64,000 nucleotides of DNA from Gigantopelta aegis (taxonomy: Eukaryota > Mollusca > Gastropoda > Neomphalida > Peltospiridae). Made by a program: the position numbers and the translations under genes. The stretch is taken from contig NC_054701.1 in NCBI RefSeq assembly GCF_016097555.1, positions 1,526,091 through 1,590,090 on the forward strand, written 5' to 3'. Below are positions 12,801 through 64,000 of the stretch, piece by piece. How positions within the stretch are numbered: position 1 is the first letter of the stretch; each line of letters opens with the position of its first letter. A model generated the notes under the pieces. The model ran no database searches. It was given only the letters and a program-made list of their open reading frames with translations, and was not told where the DNA came from.

Positions 12801-14482
12801 GTAAAATATGTCTATGTCTGTGTCAATTATAGTGTAATCTGGAAAACATTTAGTTCTAGAATTAAAATCACCTAACCGTAAAAGTGGGCTGTGTTGTGCT
12901 GTATTTTTAGTAATTTCATTATCAATTTGGTCAAATGTATCTTCTTTATAATATGGGGATCCAATCGGGGGGATGTATACAACACCAATAGTAAGTTTTT
13001 CACAAAGGCCTGTCATTTCCGGAGGAATGCTAAACCAAGACACATATTCAGAATTATTTGTAACATTAAAATCTATAGTAGATGCAGTTCATTTTTTATA
13101 CCAGTGGCTATTCCACCAGATGAACATAATCTTTTTCTCCGGTTATTCAAAAAGAATGTGTAGCCTGGTAGTAATGTTGACATGCAGTCGGTTTGATCTG
13201 TTTTTGTTTCAGTAAGACAAAGAATGTCATACTTGGATACAAATTCTACAAACTCAGGAATTTTAAGTTTACTTCTGAGTCCACACACATTAATACAGAG
13301 AAAAGTTAATTTGGTATTTTTAGAACTGTCACAAGAGGCCAGTGGTTTGGGGATGTTGTGGTCTTTTTTCTTAGCTACACAAGGCTGATCAATTGTGACA
13401 GTGCTAATAGGAGGGGAGTCAACAGTTGTATAGGAGATAGGAGCTGTATGTACATTTGAGGTATATAAATATGGTGGATATACATATGGAGGTAAAAATA
13501 CATTTGTACTACTACAACATGGTGGGTCAATATATGCGGTAAATTATTACCCGTTTGTGGATATACATTTCGAGGTAAAAATACATTTGTGCTACAATAA
13601 CATGGTGGGTCAATATATGCGGATAAATTATTATCTGTTACTGAGTATACATTTGGAATATTATCACAGGGTGGGAGAACATTTATACATGAAGTATTGA
13701 TAGGGGGTAAATATAGGCTTGTAATATCAGTACTATATCCAGGGGAGTTAATATTTGTAGTGTTTACTGATGGGATACAACCAGTTATGTTACTACTATA
13801 AGTTGAATCAACATATGCATTGTTAACAAATGGTATATGGAGATATGTGGGACTCTCAGGTAAGACAACATTTGCACTATTAACACAATCTAAGTTAACA
13901 TTTTCACTATTTACACATGGCAAGTCAACATGTGCACTATTAACACAATCTAAGTCAACATATTCACTATTTACACATGGTAGGTCAACATTTGCACTAT
14001 ATACACAGTCTAAGTCAACATATTCACTATTTACAAATGATAAGTCAACATTTGCACTATATACACAGTCTAAGTCAACATATTCACTATTTACAAATGA
14101 TGTCAACATTTGCACTATTAACACAATCAAAGTCAGCATATGCTCTGTTAACATATGGTAAGTCAGCATCTGTAGTATTATTAGTAATAGTATTAGAAGT
14201 ATAGTTTATATTTGTCCTGCTTATACTAGGTAAGTCAACATTTGTGGTAGTACATGTATATGTTGGTGGGATTACATAGACTTTACCCTCACACAGTAAA
14301 TCAGCAGGTTTGGTACTGACATTTGTAGCAGCATAACAAGGAAATTCAGCACATGTAGTTTGTACAGAGGATAAACTGACATTTGTAGTACAGCTAGGAG
14401 GTAAGTCAGATATAGGGGGATTGGCACAGATTGAGTCTGGAATCGCAGATTTTTCCACAGTCTGGTTAACTTCAAAGAGCAT
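9867..14482 (-). pseudogene. LINE polyprotein (endonuclease + reverse transcriptase), frameshifted
   Basis: This frame would encode the retrotransposition enzyme. Endonuclease motifs: YDILCLTETKTDQTD near 13230, GDFNSRT near 12870 and SDVHCGL near 12500. Reverse-transcriptase motifs: NYRPITLLCCISKLF, GYSTTDHLFNIHSLIEIL, FVDFQKAF (catalytic Asp kept), GVRQGENLSPVLFSVYLNDL and LLYADDTALLA (catalytic pair kept). The C-terminus has a CTLCN...GDEFHYLLTC zinc knuckle near 10060. Breaks: a 2-base deletion near 14100 and a 1-base deletion near 13540 (each judged against neighbouring internal repeats), a frameshift near 13085 inside the endonuclease, and consecutive in-frame TAA TGA stops near 10262-10267. 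Downstream of FVDFQKAF a few residues normally present in such enzymes appear to be missing. The copy cannot make a full protein in this state. Confidence 0.9.
13855..14165 (-). repeat. In-frame repeats in the N-terminal region of the LINE frame
   Basis: About five ~60-bp units, each two related ~30-bp halves (AAGTCAACATTTGCACTAT and AAGTCAACATATTCACTATT on the plus strand). On the minus strand they encode variants of VDLDCVNSANVDLP. The same Asn-Val-rich motif, more diverged, continues to about 13400 and upstream to 14480, so the repeats look like an original feature of the element's N-terminal domain. One unit at about 14100 has lost two bases and shifts the frame. Confidence 0.8.
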
Positions 14483-14520
14483 TTGTAATAATTGTTAGTG
14501 CTATTTGTTTTTGCTCTCAG

Positions 14521-15010
14521 GAGTGAATCGTGTTAAACTTTAGTTTTTCTATTTATGTATCAGTTAATGTTTATCAATTACCAGTCATTTAGTTATGTTA
14601 AAAATTGATACATCACAGATCAAGCAATCTGAGGAAGGACCCGGTAACATGTGGTTTGCCAGATCAGTTTAAAAAAGTTCTGCTTTCTTGTCATCCAAGC
14701 AATCTTTCGTAGGGCACAGAAATGGGGGTGGGTGGCCAGATTGGAGAAAGAAAGTAGAGGTGCGAAGCGTAAATAATTTTGTGTAAAACAAATTTACTTA
14801 AGTGTTTTATTTGTTAGTTACGTTCCGCCATGTTTTGACATCTGTAAAATACGTCAACATTACTTTCTGTTATTTATATATGTATGTAAATGCCTTCTTT
14901 TTTTCGTTTTTTATTTTCTGTCAATAAATACATGTAGCCTATATGCCCAAGCATATATTTCAAATTCATCTGGGTTATCTTTGTTGTTTTATTTACTTAC
15001 TTTTACAATA
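14521..15010. other. AT-rich sequence between LINE and microsatellite
   Basis: I see no credible gene, RNA or repeat here. An AATAAA on the plus strand near 14925 has no associated open frame. Confidence 0.5.
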
Positions 15011-15019
15011 TATGCAAAA

Positions 15020-15020
<1 letters not shown>

Positions 15021-15115
<95 letters not shown>

Positions 15116-15164
15116 GTTTGCGTGCGAATGTCTGTGTATCTCTCTTTGTGTGTGTGTGTGTGTA
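15021..15164. repeat. (TA)n(TG)n compound microsatellite
   Basis: About 30 TA dinucleotides pass directly into about 17 TG dinucleotides (15021-15113), with a second short TG run at about 15147-15163. Confidence 0.97.
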
Positions 15165-15545
15165 GTTATTTGTTTATGTAATTCTTTATAATTGTTACCA
15201 CATAATTTATTAACCGCGCCCCGTTCGCTTTATTACTTCAACACCAATAGTGTTGTATTATACAACCAACTGTCATGACTGAGTTGGCCAACTCGTCGAT
15301 CTCTCGACTTCTATGACTGTCCAGTTGGTAGTCTGCGCTCTCTTACAACTAGATTTACATCGTATACAACTCGTACTACGACCGATTAGTTGTTAATCTG
15401 AGCACACCCATCGTAAGTCGGGAGTTGGGGAAATTACAACGCAACCATCGAGTTGGCCAAATCCACCGTGGCAGTTGATAGTCTGAGCCTATTATTATTC
15501 AACAGTTTCGTTTTCATTTCAACTTATTTTTGTGCTTATATCCAA
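15165..15545. other. Unassigned sequence
   Basis: The motif GTTGGCCAACTCG-like recurs loosely (around 15280, 15320, 15450), but I cannot define a repeat unit or element. Confidence 0.4.
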
Positions 15546-15546
15546 T

Positions 15547-15775
15547 TAAGGTTCAAGCACGTTGTACTGGGAACACACCTCAGCTATCTGGGCTGTCTGT
15601 CCAGGACAGTGGGTTAGTTGTGTAGAGGTTAGTGAGAGAGAAGAGGGTGTAGTGGTCTTACACCTACCCAATGAGTCGTTAAAACTCGCTCTGGGTGGGA
15701 GCCGGTACTGGGCTGCGAACCCTGTACCTACCAGCCTGTAGTCCGATGGCTTAACCACAGCGCCACCGAGGCCGG
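15547..15775 (-). mobile_element. tRNA-derived SINE
   Basis: On the minus strand it starts CCGGCCTCGGTGGCGCTGTG with GTGGTTAAGCC resembling a pol III A box, followed by GGTTCGCAGCCC resembling a B box about 45 bases on. The body ends near ACGTGCTTGAACC. The layout (tRNA-like head of about 70 bp, unrelated body) is that of a tRNA-derived SINE; I recognise the head from molluscan genomes. The short minus-strand open frame inside is not a gene. Confidence 0.8.
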
Positions 15776-16550
15776 TAACAGTTGTTAAACGAACTTTACC
15801 TTTTACTCAACAGTGGACGTCCACTGTCCGCAAACACCACGCCCACAATCAAGCAAAGACCACACCCACAATCGTCCACACTCAAGTAAACACCACGCCC
15901 ACAATCAAGTAAAACAATTTGTATTATATTAAACAGATAAGACATTATATTGATAAATGTTTTAATGACAAAATAACAAGTTGATGATTGTTTCATGTAT
16001 GAAATAATGTCGGTGAAGTGATATTATAATAACTTAGACAAGGTTGAATTTAGGATGATTGCATATTGTAAAGGTTTATGTTTTGTTACGTATATACGTT
16101 CATTAAAAAAGTGTTAACCCTTTGTGTTTTATTTTATATCCACAATAACGTTTTACAATACTGCTTAACCCTCCAACACCTTCCTCCATAGCCTTCATTT
16201 TTTTTTTTTTTTAATTATTATACGGCATATTTTGAAATTCATCACAAATTAACTGGTCAGAAACTACAAACAGCGCGACTCAACTTTCAAACTATTTTTC
16301 CTTTCCAAAGTTGTCTTCCCTAAGTGACTCCAATTCAAGGACTGCACTTCTGGCAGTCTGTTAAACTGTAACGCTCAAATAAATAAATCATTACGTGTAA
16401 CCGAGATCCATCAGGATTTTTCTTCCCAGTTTGACCCCAAATGGCGACCACAACTACATGAATTCATTTGACACACGAGCATTTTGTTACTGACACAAAG
16501 TCAGTACAACGCAATTTGCATATGAGCCAGACGAGCGTGACGTGTATGAC
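15776..16550. other. AT-rich sequence with short CCACRCCCACAATC repeats
   Basis: At 15835-15912 an approximately 28-bp motif (ACCACGCCCACAATCAAGYAAA) is repeated about three times. The rest (15915-16550) holds no gene I can support. Confidence 0.5.
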
Positions 16551-16554
16551 ACGT

Positions 16555-16975
16555 GTTACAGCCCGGCAGATGTCCGATCTCTGTGACCAATGAAAACGAT
16601 ACACGTGTTACAGCTAGTCAGACGACCGATCTCTGTGACCAATGAAAACGATACACGTGTTACAGCCAGTCAGACGACCGATCTCTATCACCAATGAAAA
16701 CGATATACGTATGACAGCCAGACAGACGACCGATCTCTGTGACCAATGAAAACGATATACGTATGACAGCCAGACAGACGACGGATCTTTGTGACCAATG
16801 AAAACGATACACGTGATACATATAGGCAGACGACGGAGCTCTGTGACCAATGAAAAACGATACACGTGTTGCAGCCAGACAGACGACGGATATCTGTGAC
16901 CAATGAAAATGATACACGTGTTACATCTAGGCAGACGACGGATCTCTGTGACCAATGAAAACGATATACGTGTTA
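16555..16975. repeat. 52-bp minisatellite, about 8 copies
   Basis: Unit core CGATCTCTGTGACCAATGAAAACGATACACG, ending TTACAGCCAGTCAGACGA; consecutive starts at 16621 and 16673 give 52 bp. Copies differ at CGATCT/GGATCT and ACACG/ATACG. Overlapping minus-strand frames of 70-120 codons are repeat by-products. Confidence 0.9.
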
Positions 16976-17879
16976 CTGTTACCATGTGCGATTATTTTGA
17001 TTATCCAAACAATGACGTCCACGCTCAGCCTGTGTTCAGTGTATCAAATACAACCCAGTCTGTGTTCAATATATACACATATATCAAATACAACTAGTGT
17101 CACAATCACTAAATATTGTCTTGGTCAAACATTCATAGATTGCAAAGAAAATAAATAATAGTTTGCTTAAAGGCAGCGTGTGGAATGACATAATATTGAT
17201 AAAAGTTCTTTAAAATGTAACATATATTTTATGATTTGCGAAGGCGTACGAAATGTATAAAGCAACGGAAGGAAAAATTGACCCTCCTTTAAAATAATGT
17301 CCAAAATGTGTTCGTGTGTGTTCTTTTCTGCCCGTGTAATTTTGTTTTATCTTTAGGCTAATATATAAACACTTTTTTAGGAAAACATTCATGGATTCAA
17401 AACGTAAATAAATCCATAAGTGTGACATAGATTGTTGTTGACCATTTTAGCCTAATCTGAACCGGCTTCCTTACAGAGTGCAAACAATATTAAAAGCTGA
17501 AAACACCAACCACCGAGGACACTACAATACAATACTTAATATCATGTTGTTAAGAGGGGTTTTTTTGTTCATTATTTCAAACCAGGCTATATGAAATTTG
17601 TGTTGGGTTTTATCTCCTACTAGTATTATTAGTTTTGCTTTTGGCGACTTTACTTCTTCGAGTCGTTATGGTATTTTCAAAACTGTACTGTACTTCAGCC
17701 TAACCAAGCATATGAATATATTGCTTTCTAAAAGAAAGCCAATTACTAACATGTACTTTTAAAAACAGGCTCTGGGTAACAACTTGTGACAATGACGTCA
17801 CACGATAAAAATATATTGCATCTTCTTCACGAGTTGTAAAATAAAGAGATATTATTAAACCATCTCCTGGAATCGACTG
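16976..17879. other. 3' flank of the minus-strand gene
   Basis: Lies downstream of the gene's stop codon. It probably contains the 3' UTR of the minus-strand transcript, but I could not place a convincing AATAAA signal on that strand, so no transcript end is called. Confidence 0.4.
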
Positions 17880-57967
<40,088 letters not shown>

Positions 57968-58825
57968 TTAAAACTCGCGTTGCGTTACTGACAAAAACTG
58001 TTATGTCAGTCTTCAAAGCCGATATTAAATTCATGCAATTTCATCAAGAAACAAACACATTTCAATCTACTGCAAAAAACGTATTTGAATTACAAAAAAA
58101 AAAAGAACAAAAAAAGAACAAAAGCCCCATCACGCTAGCAATCTGTTGGAAAGAACAAACAGGTTATGAAATAAAACGTTCCGGCGGCGATCACACAACA
58201 CAACAAGGTCAGGCAATCTATGGATACCAGCGGACGGCTACAATGGCAGGCACTATATTTACATATTTACATATTTTACATATAAATCAAAGTTACTGGG
58301 TACTGGAGATTTAGTAGCACTGCACTGGGTGTTGACCTATTTGGGCAAATAATGCGGGAGGTTGCCTTTGTTAAACAGGAGTTTCATTGTGTGTGTTTGT
58401 GTAAACTCGTACCTGAACGAGTTAGTGAGATGACAGGAGAAAGTGTCAAACATACCCGAGACAAATTAATAATGGCGACAGAGATAAATAAACGTTTATT
58501 TAGGAACACCTAGTCACATTGGTTTGCCAAAATAGTACTAATTTTCAAATGTACATTTTACAATAATTTAACGCCAACGTTTAAGTATAAAGTAACTCTA
58601 TTTACGTGTTCATATACCACGATGGTTTCAAGCACGCCACTCACGGGCTTAGCCTCTGACATCGCCAGTGACTGGAGTCCGAGACAGGAGGTTAAATATA
58701 AAAGTAAATTTACGACTACAAGACATAATAGTCATTAATGTTGCCATATTGAGATGATCAATAAATCGTACTTCGTCGAGTAACAGTCGAATGAGGACGT
58801 TTTCAAGAGCCAGACAAACTTACAT
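57968..58825 (-). promoter_or_regulatory. 5' flank of the gene: 5' UTR and promoter expected here
   Basis: Upstream of the start codon on the minus strand. I could not identify a TATA box, initiator or splice donor of a non-coding first exon with confidence. The plus-strand frame at 57961-58314 is AT-rich and A-run-rich and reads antisense across exon 1; I treat it as chance. Confidence 0.3.
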
Positions 58826-58829
58826 TAAC

Positions 58830-59428
58830 TGAGGAATATAAAACATACAAATGCTTGTTGTGGAATATAAAACATACAACATGCTTGTTGAGGAATATAA
58901 AACATACAACATGCTTGTTGTGGAATATAAAACATACAACATGCTTGTTGAGGAATATAAAACATACAACATGCTTGTTGTCGAATATAAAACATACAAA
59001 TGCTTGTTAAGGAATATAAAACATACAATATGCTTGTTGAGGAATATAAAACATACAACATGCTTGTTGTCGAATATAAAACATACAAATGCTTGTTGAG
59101 GAATATAAAACACACAACATGCTTGTTGAGGAATATAAAACATACAACATGCTTGTTGTCGAATATAAAACATACAACATGCTTGTTGAGGAATATAAAA
59201 CATACAACATGCTTGTTGAGGAATATAAAACATACAACATGCTTGTTGTCGAATATAAAACATACAACATGCTTGTTAAGGAATATAAAACATACAACAT
59301 GCTTGTTGAGGAATATAAAACATACAACATGCCTGTTGGGGAATATAAAACATACAACATGCTTGTTTAGAAATATAAAACATACAACATGCTTGATGAG
59401 CAATATAAAGCATACAACATGCTTGTTG
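58830..59428. repeat. 30-bp AT-rich minisatellite, about 20 copies
   Basis: Unit TGCTTGTTGAGGAATATAAA then ACATACAACA. Variants: TTGTGG/TTGAGG/TTGTCG/TTAAGG, and a 1-base-shorter AAATGC form. Open in several frames on both strands because 30 is a multiple of three. Confidence 0.94.
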
Positions 59429-59835
59429 AGCACACTTTATGCGATACGTGTCGGTCTATCTGCAGCAATAATGTGGCCATCGTGAAATCGTCTTTACTAG
59501 TGTGACGATGTCGAATTTCGACCTATTTGAGTGTACGGTCTGCACACTGTGGCCCTGTTTCGTGTCCACCACAGTTCTGTGTCAGTCGGATTGGGGTCAG
59601 CTCTAATGGACTACCAGTTATTAACCAGTGCAGCTGATTTTACTCACACTGAGTTCTGTGTGCAACTGGAATGATTACAAAATCTCACTTATTCCGTATG
59701 TATATGGATATACAGGCAGACAGGCAGACAGACAGGTAGGCAGGCATGTAGGAAGGCAGGCAAACAGACAGGCAGACAGCCAGGCTAGCAGACAGACAGA
59801 CAGAAATACATTCTACTTGACGTTCGACGATTATT
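59429..59835. other. Spacer with (CAGACAGG)n-like simple repeat
   Basis: 59713-59805 is a loose CAGACAGGCAGG repeat. The remainder is unassigned. Confidence 0.6.
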
Positions 59836-62800
59836 CTGCACCAACATACACGTGCCGCACCCCGGGACCGTGTAGACCGGTCACTTCGTGAACCAACATA
59901 CACCTGCCGCACCCCGGGACCGTGTAGACCGGTCACTTCGTGCACCAACATACACGTGCCGCACCCCGGGACCGTGTAGACCGGTCACTTCGTGCAACAA
60001 CATAAACCTGCCGCACCCCGGGACCGTGTAGACCGGTCACTTCGTGCACCAACATACACCTGCCGCACCCGGGGAACGTGTAGACGTGTAAAATACACTG
60101 TGTGCACCAACATACACGTGCCGCACCCCGGGAACGTGTAGACGTGTAAAATACACTGTGTGCAACAACATACACGTGCCGCACCCCGGAAACGTGTAGA
60201 CCGGTCACTTCGTGTAAAATACAGTGTGTGCACCAACATACACGTGCCGCACCCCAGGAACGTGTAGACCGGTCACTTCGTGTAAAATACACTGTGTGCA
60301 CCAACATACACGTGCCGCACCCCGGGACCGTGTAGACCGGTCACTTCGTGCAACAACATAAACCTGCCGCACCCCGGGACCGTGTAGACCGGTCACTTCG
60401 TGCACCAACATACACCTGCCGCACCCGGGGAACGTGTAGACGTGTAAAATACACTGTGTACACCAACATACACGTGCCGCACCCCGGGAACGTGTAGACG
60501 TGTAAAATACACTGTGTGCAACAACATACACGTGCCGCACCCCGGAAACGTGTAGACCGGTCACTTCGTGTAAAATACAGTGTGTGCACCAACATACACG
60601 TGCCGCACCCCAGGAACGTGTAGACCGGTCACTTCGTGTAAAATACACTGTGTGCACCAACATACACGTGCCGCACCCCGGGACCGTGTAGACGTGTAAA
60701 ATACAGTGTCTGCACCAACATACACGTGCCGCACCCCGGGACCGTGTAGACGTGTAAAATACAGTGTGTGCACCAACATACACGTGCCGCACCCCGGGAA
60801 CGTGTAGACGTGTAAAATGCATTGTGTGCACCAACATACACGTGCCGGACCCCGGAAACGTGTAGACGTGTAAAATACATTGTGTGCACCAACATACACG
60901 TGCCGGACCCCGGGAACGTGTAGACGTGTAAAATACATTGTGTGCACCAACATACACGTGCCGCACCCAGGGAACGTGTAGACGTGTAAAATACACTGTG
61001 TGCACCAACATACACGTGCCGCACCCCGGGAACGTGTAGACGTGTAAAATACACTGTGTGCAACAACATACACGTGCCGCACCCCGGGAACGTGTAGACC
61101 GGTGACTTCGTGTAAAATACACTGTGTGCACCAACATACACATGCCGCACCCCGGGAACGTGTAGACCGGTCACTTCGTGTAAAATACACTGTGTGCACC
61201 AACATACACGTGCCGCACCCCGGGAACGTGTAGACCGGTCACTTCGTGTAAAATACACTGTGTGACCAACATACACGTGCCGCACCCCGGGACCGTGTAG
61301 ACGTGTAAAATACACTGTGTGCACCAACATACACGTGCCGCACCCCGGGACCGTGTAGACGTGTAAAATACACTGTGTGCACCAACATACACGTGCCGCA
61401 CCCCGGGAACGTGTAGACGTGTAAAATACACTGTGTGCACCAACATACACGTGCCGCACCCCGGGAACGTGTAGACCGGTCACTTCGTGTAAAATACACT
61501 GTGTGCAACAACATACACGTGCCGCACCCCGGGAACGTGTAGACGTGTAAAATACACTGTGTGCACAAACATACACGTGCCGCACCCCGGGAACGTGTAG
61601 ACGTGTAAATTACACTGTGTGCACCAACATACACGTGCCGCACCCCGGGACCGTGTAGACCGGTGACTTCGTGTAAAATACACTGTGTGCACCAACATAC
61701 ACCTGCCGCACCCCGGGAACGTGTAGACGGGTCACTTCGTGTAAAATACACTGTGTGCACCAACATACACCTGCCGCACCCCGGGACCGTGTAGACGTGT
61801 AAAATACACTGTCTGCACCAACATACACGTGCCGCACCCGGGAATGTGTAGACGTGTAAAATACACTGTGTACACCAACATACACGTGCCGCAGCCCGGG
61901 AACATGTAGACGTGTAAAATACACCGTGTGCACCAACATACACGTGCCGCACCCCGGAACCGTGTAGACGTGTAAAATACACTGTGTGCAACAACATACA
62001 CGTGCCGCACCCCGGGAACGTGTAGACGTGTAAAATACACTGTGTGCACCAACATACACGTGCCGCACCCCGGGACCGTGTAGACCGGTCACTTCGTGCA
62101 CCAACATACACGTGCCGCACCCCGGGACCGTGTAGACCGGTCACTTCGTGTAAAATACATTGTGTGCACCAACATACACGTGCCGCACCCCGGGAACGTG
62201 TAGATGTGTAAAATACACTGTGTGCACCAACATACACGTGCCGCACCCCGGGACCGTGTAGACCGGTCACTTCGTGTAAAATACACTGTGTGCATCAACA
62301 TACACGTGTCGCACCCCGGGACCGTGTAGACCGGTCACTTCGTGTAAAATACACTGTGTGCACCAACATACACGTGCCGCACCCCGGGAAGGTGTAGACG
62401 TGTAAAATACACTGTGTGCACCAACATACACGTGCCGCACCCCGGGACCGTGTAGACGTGTAAAATACACTGTGTGCACCAACATACACGTGCCGCACCC
62501 CGGGACCGTGTAGACCGGTGACTTCGTGTAAAATACACTGTGTGCACCAACATACACCTGCCGCACCCCGGGAACGTGTAGACCGGTCACTTCGTGTAAA
62601 ATACACTGTGTGCACCAACATACACCTGCCGCACCCCGGGACCGTGTAGACGTGTAAAATACACTGTGTGCACCAACATACACGTGCCGCACCCCGGGAA
62701 CGTGTAGACCGGTCACTTCGTGTAAAATACTCTGTGTGCAACAACATACACGTGCCGCTCCCCAGGAACGTGTAGACGTGTAAAATACACTGTGTGCACC

Positions 62801-64000
62801 AACATACACGTGCCGCACCCCGGGAACATGTAGACGTGTAAAATACACCGTGTGCACCAACATACACGTGCCGCACCCCGGAACCGTGTAGACGTGTAAA
62901 ATACACTGTGTGCAACAACATACACGTGCCGCACCCCGGGAACGTGAAGACGTGTAAAATACACTGTGTGCAACAACATACACGTGCCGCACCCCGGGAC
63001 CGTGTAGACCGGTCACTTCGTGCACCAACATACACGTACCGCACCCCGGGACCGTGTAGACCGGTCACTTCGTGTAAAATACACTGTGTGCACCAACATA
63101 CACGTGCCACACCCCGGGACCGTGTAGACCGGTCACTTCGTGTAAAATACACTGTGTGCACCAACATACACGTGCCGCACCCCGGGAACGTGTAGACCGG
63201 TCACTTCGTGTAAAATACACTGTGTGCAACAACATACACGTGCCGCACCCCGGGACCGTGTAGACCGGTCACTTCGTGTAAAATACACTGTGTGCAACAA
63301 AATACACGTGCCGCACCCCGGGACCGTGTAGACCGGTCACTTCGTGTAAAATACACTGTGTGCAACAACATACACGTGCCGCACCCCGGGACCGTGTAGA
63401 CCGGTCACTTCGTGTAAAATACACTGTGTGCACCAACATACACGTGCCGCACCCCGGGAACGTGTAGACGTGTAAAATACATTGTGTGCACCAACATACA
63501 CGTGCCGCACCCCGGGACCGTGTAGACCGGTCACTTCGTGTAAAATACACTGTGTGCAACAACATACACGTGCCGCACCCCGGGACCGTGTAGACCGGTC
63601 ACTTCGTGTAAAATACACTGTGTGCACCAACATACAGATGCCGCACCCCGTGACCGTGTAGACCGGTCACTTCGTGTAAAATACACTGTGTGCAACAACA
63701 TACACGTGCCGCACCCCGGGACCGTGTAGACCGGTCACTTCGTGTAAAATACACTGTGTGCAACAACATACACGTGCCGCACCCCGGGACCGTGTAGACC
63801 GGTCACTTCGTGTAAAATACACTGTGTGCAACAACATACACGTGCCGCACCCCGGGACCGTGTAGACCGGTCATTTCAAGTAACATACACTGTGTGCACC
63901 AACTTACACGTGCCGCACCCCGGGAATGTGTAGACCGGTCATTTCAAGTAACATACACTGTGTGCACCAACTTACACGTGCCGCACCCCGGGAATGTGTA
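59836..64000. repeat. GC-rich modular satellite, runs off the window
   Basis: Built from three interchangeable modules: A (ACCAACATACACGTGCCGCA then CCCCGGGAMCGTGTAGAC), B (CGGTCACTTCGTG) and C (TGTAAAATACACTGTGTGC). Orders A-B, A-C and A-B-C give ~52, ~58 and ~71-bp units. About 65-70 units to the end of the window. A ~356-bp block near 59950-60300 recurs near 60300-60660. Minus-strand frames of up to 343 codons are by-products. Confidence 0.95.

Larger units (their letters stand above)
9573..14520 (-). mobile_element. Non-LTR retrotransposon (LINE), near full length, inactivated
   Basis: Read on the minus strand, the element has an N-terminal region with internal repeats (about 14482-13380), an apurinic-type endonuclease domain (about 13350-12450), reverse transcriptase (about 11900-10700) and a C-terminal zinc-knuckle region (to 9867). 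The 3' UTR ends in AATAAAG followed by a short (TTCTG)n-like tail at 9573-9600. The 3' boundary lies in a 99-bp repeat copy; the 5' boundary is approximate and I saw no target-site duplication. The body is AT-rich, unlike the flanking satellite. A second copy of the same general type lies at 55278-57280. Domain order and the C-terminal zinc knuckle fit the Jockey/CR1-like side of LINE diversity, but I do not assign a clade. Confidence 0.9.

Noticed and set aside
58820..63633. Overlapping 80-340-codon frames on both strands
   Set aside because: By-products of the 30-bp and modular satellites; peptides are pure repeats with no start context or unique domain.

Overview
The window is eukaryotic, most likely molluscan (probably gastropod). 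The evidence is spliceosomal introns with GT-AG borders, non-LTR retrotransposons, Tc1-like transposase remnants, hAT-like MITEs, and tRNA-derived SINEs whose tails resemble those I know from gastropod genomes. No prokaryotic features are present. Roughly half of the 64 kb is tandem repeat, and most long open frames are by-products of repeat units whose length is a multiple of three.

Layout. 1-9.57 kb: a GC-rich satellite of 60/51-bp units with higher-order repeats of about 2.18 kb and 452 bp, then a 99-bp repeat. 9.57-14.5 kb: a nearly full-length but broken non-LTR retrotransposon on the minus strand. 14.5-17.9 kb: AT-rich flank with a SINE and a 52-bp minisatellite. 17.88-57.97 kb: one minus-strand protein-coding gene. 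I assembled it by eye from eight coding exons whose phases and GT-AG borders all agree, giving 349 residues. Its large introns hold almost everything else in that interval: minisatellites, Tc1 remnants, hAT- and TTAA-type MITEs, SINEs, a 2.45-kb non-autonomous DNA transposon and a second broken LINE. 58-64 kb: 5' flank, a 30-bp AT-rich array, then a GC-rich modular satellite that runs off the end.

The main observation concerns the introns of this gene. All seven carry a tandem array at or within about 25 bases of the 5' splice site. In introns 2, 4, 5, 6 and 7 the repeat unit contains the exon/intron boundary itself (last exon bases plus GT donor). Intron 4 alone holds about 32 copies of the 3' part of exon 4 with its donor. 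Intron 7 also carries an array that repeats its 3' splice site. The gene therefore appears to have enlarged its introns by repeated tandem duplication seeded at splice junctions, leaving dozens of decoy donors beside each real one.

The protein has a basic N-terminus, a low-complexity middle, and a C-terminal half with at least one EF-hand-like helix-loop-helix whose loop is non-canonical. I do not recognise the family, so no symbol is given. All exon calls are by eye and need transcript or homology confirmation.
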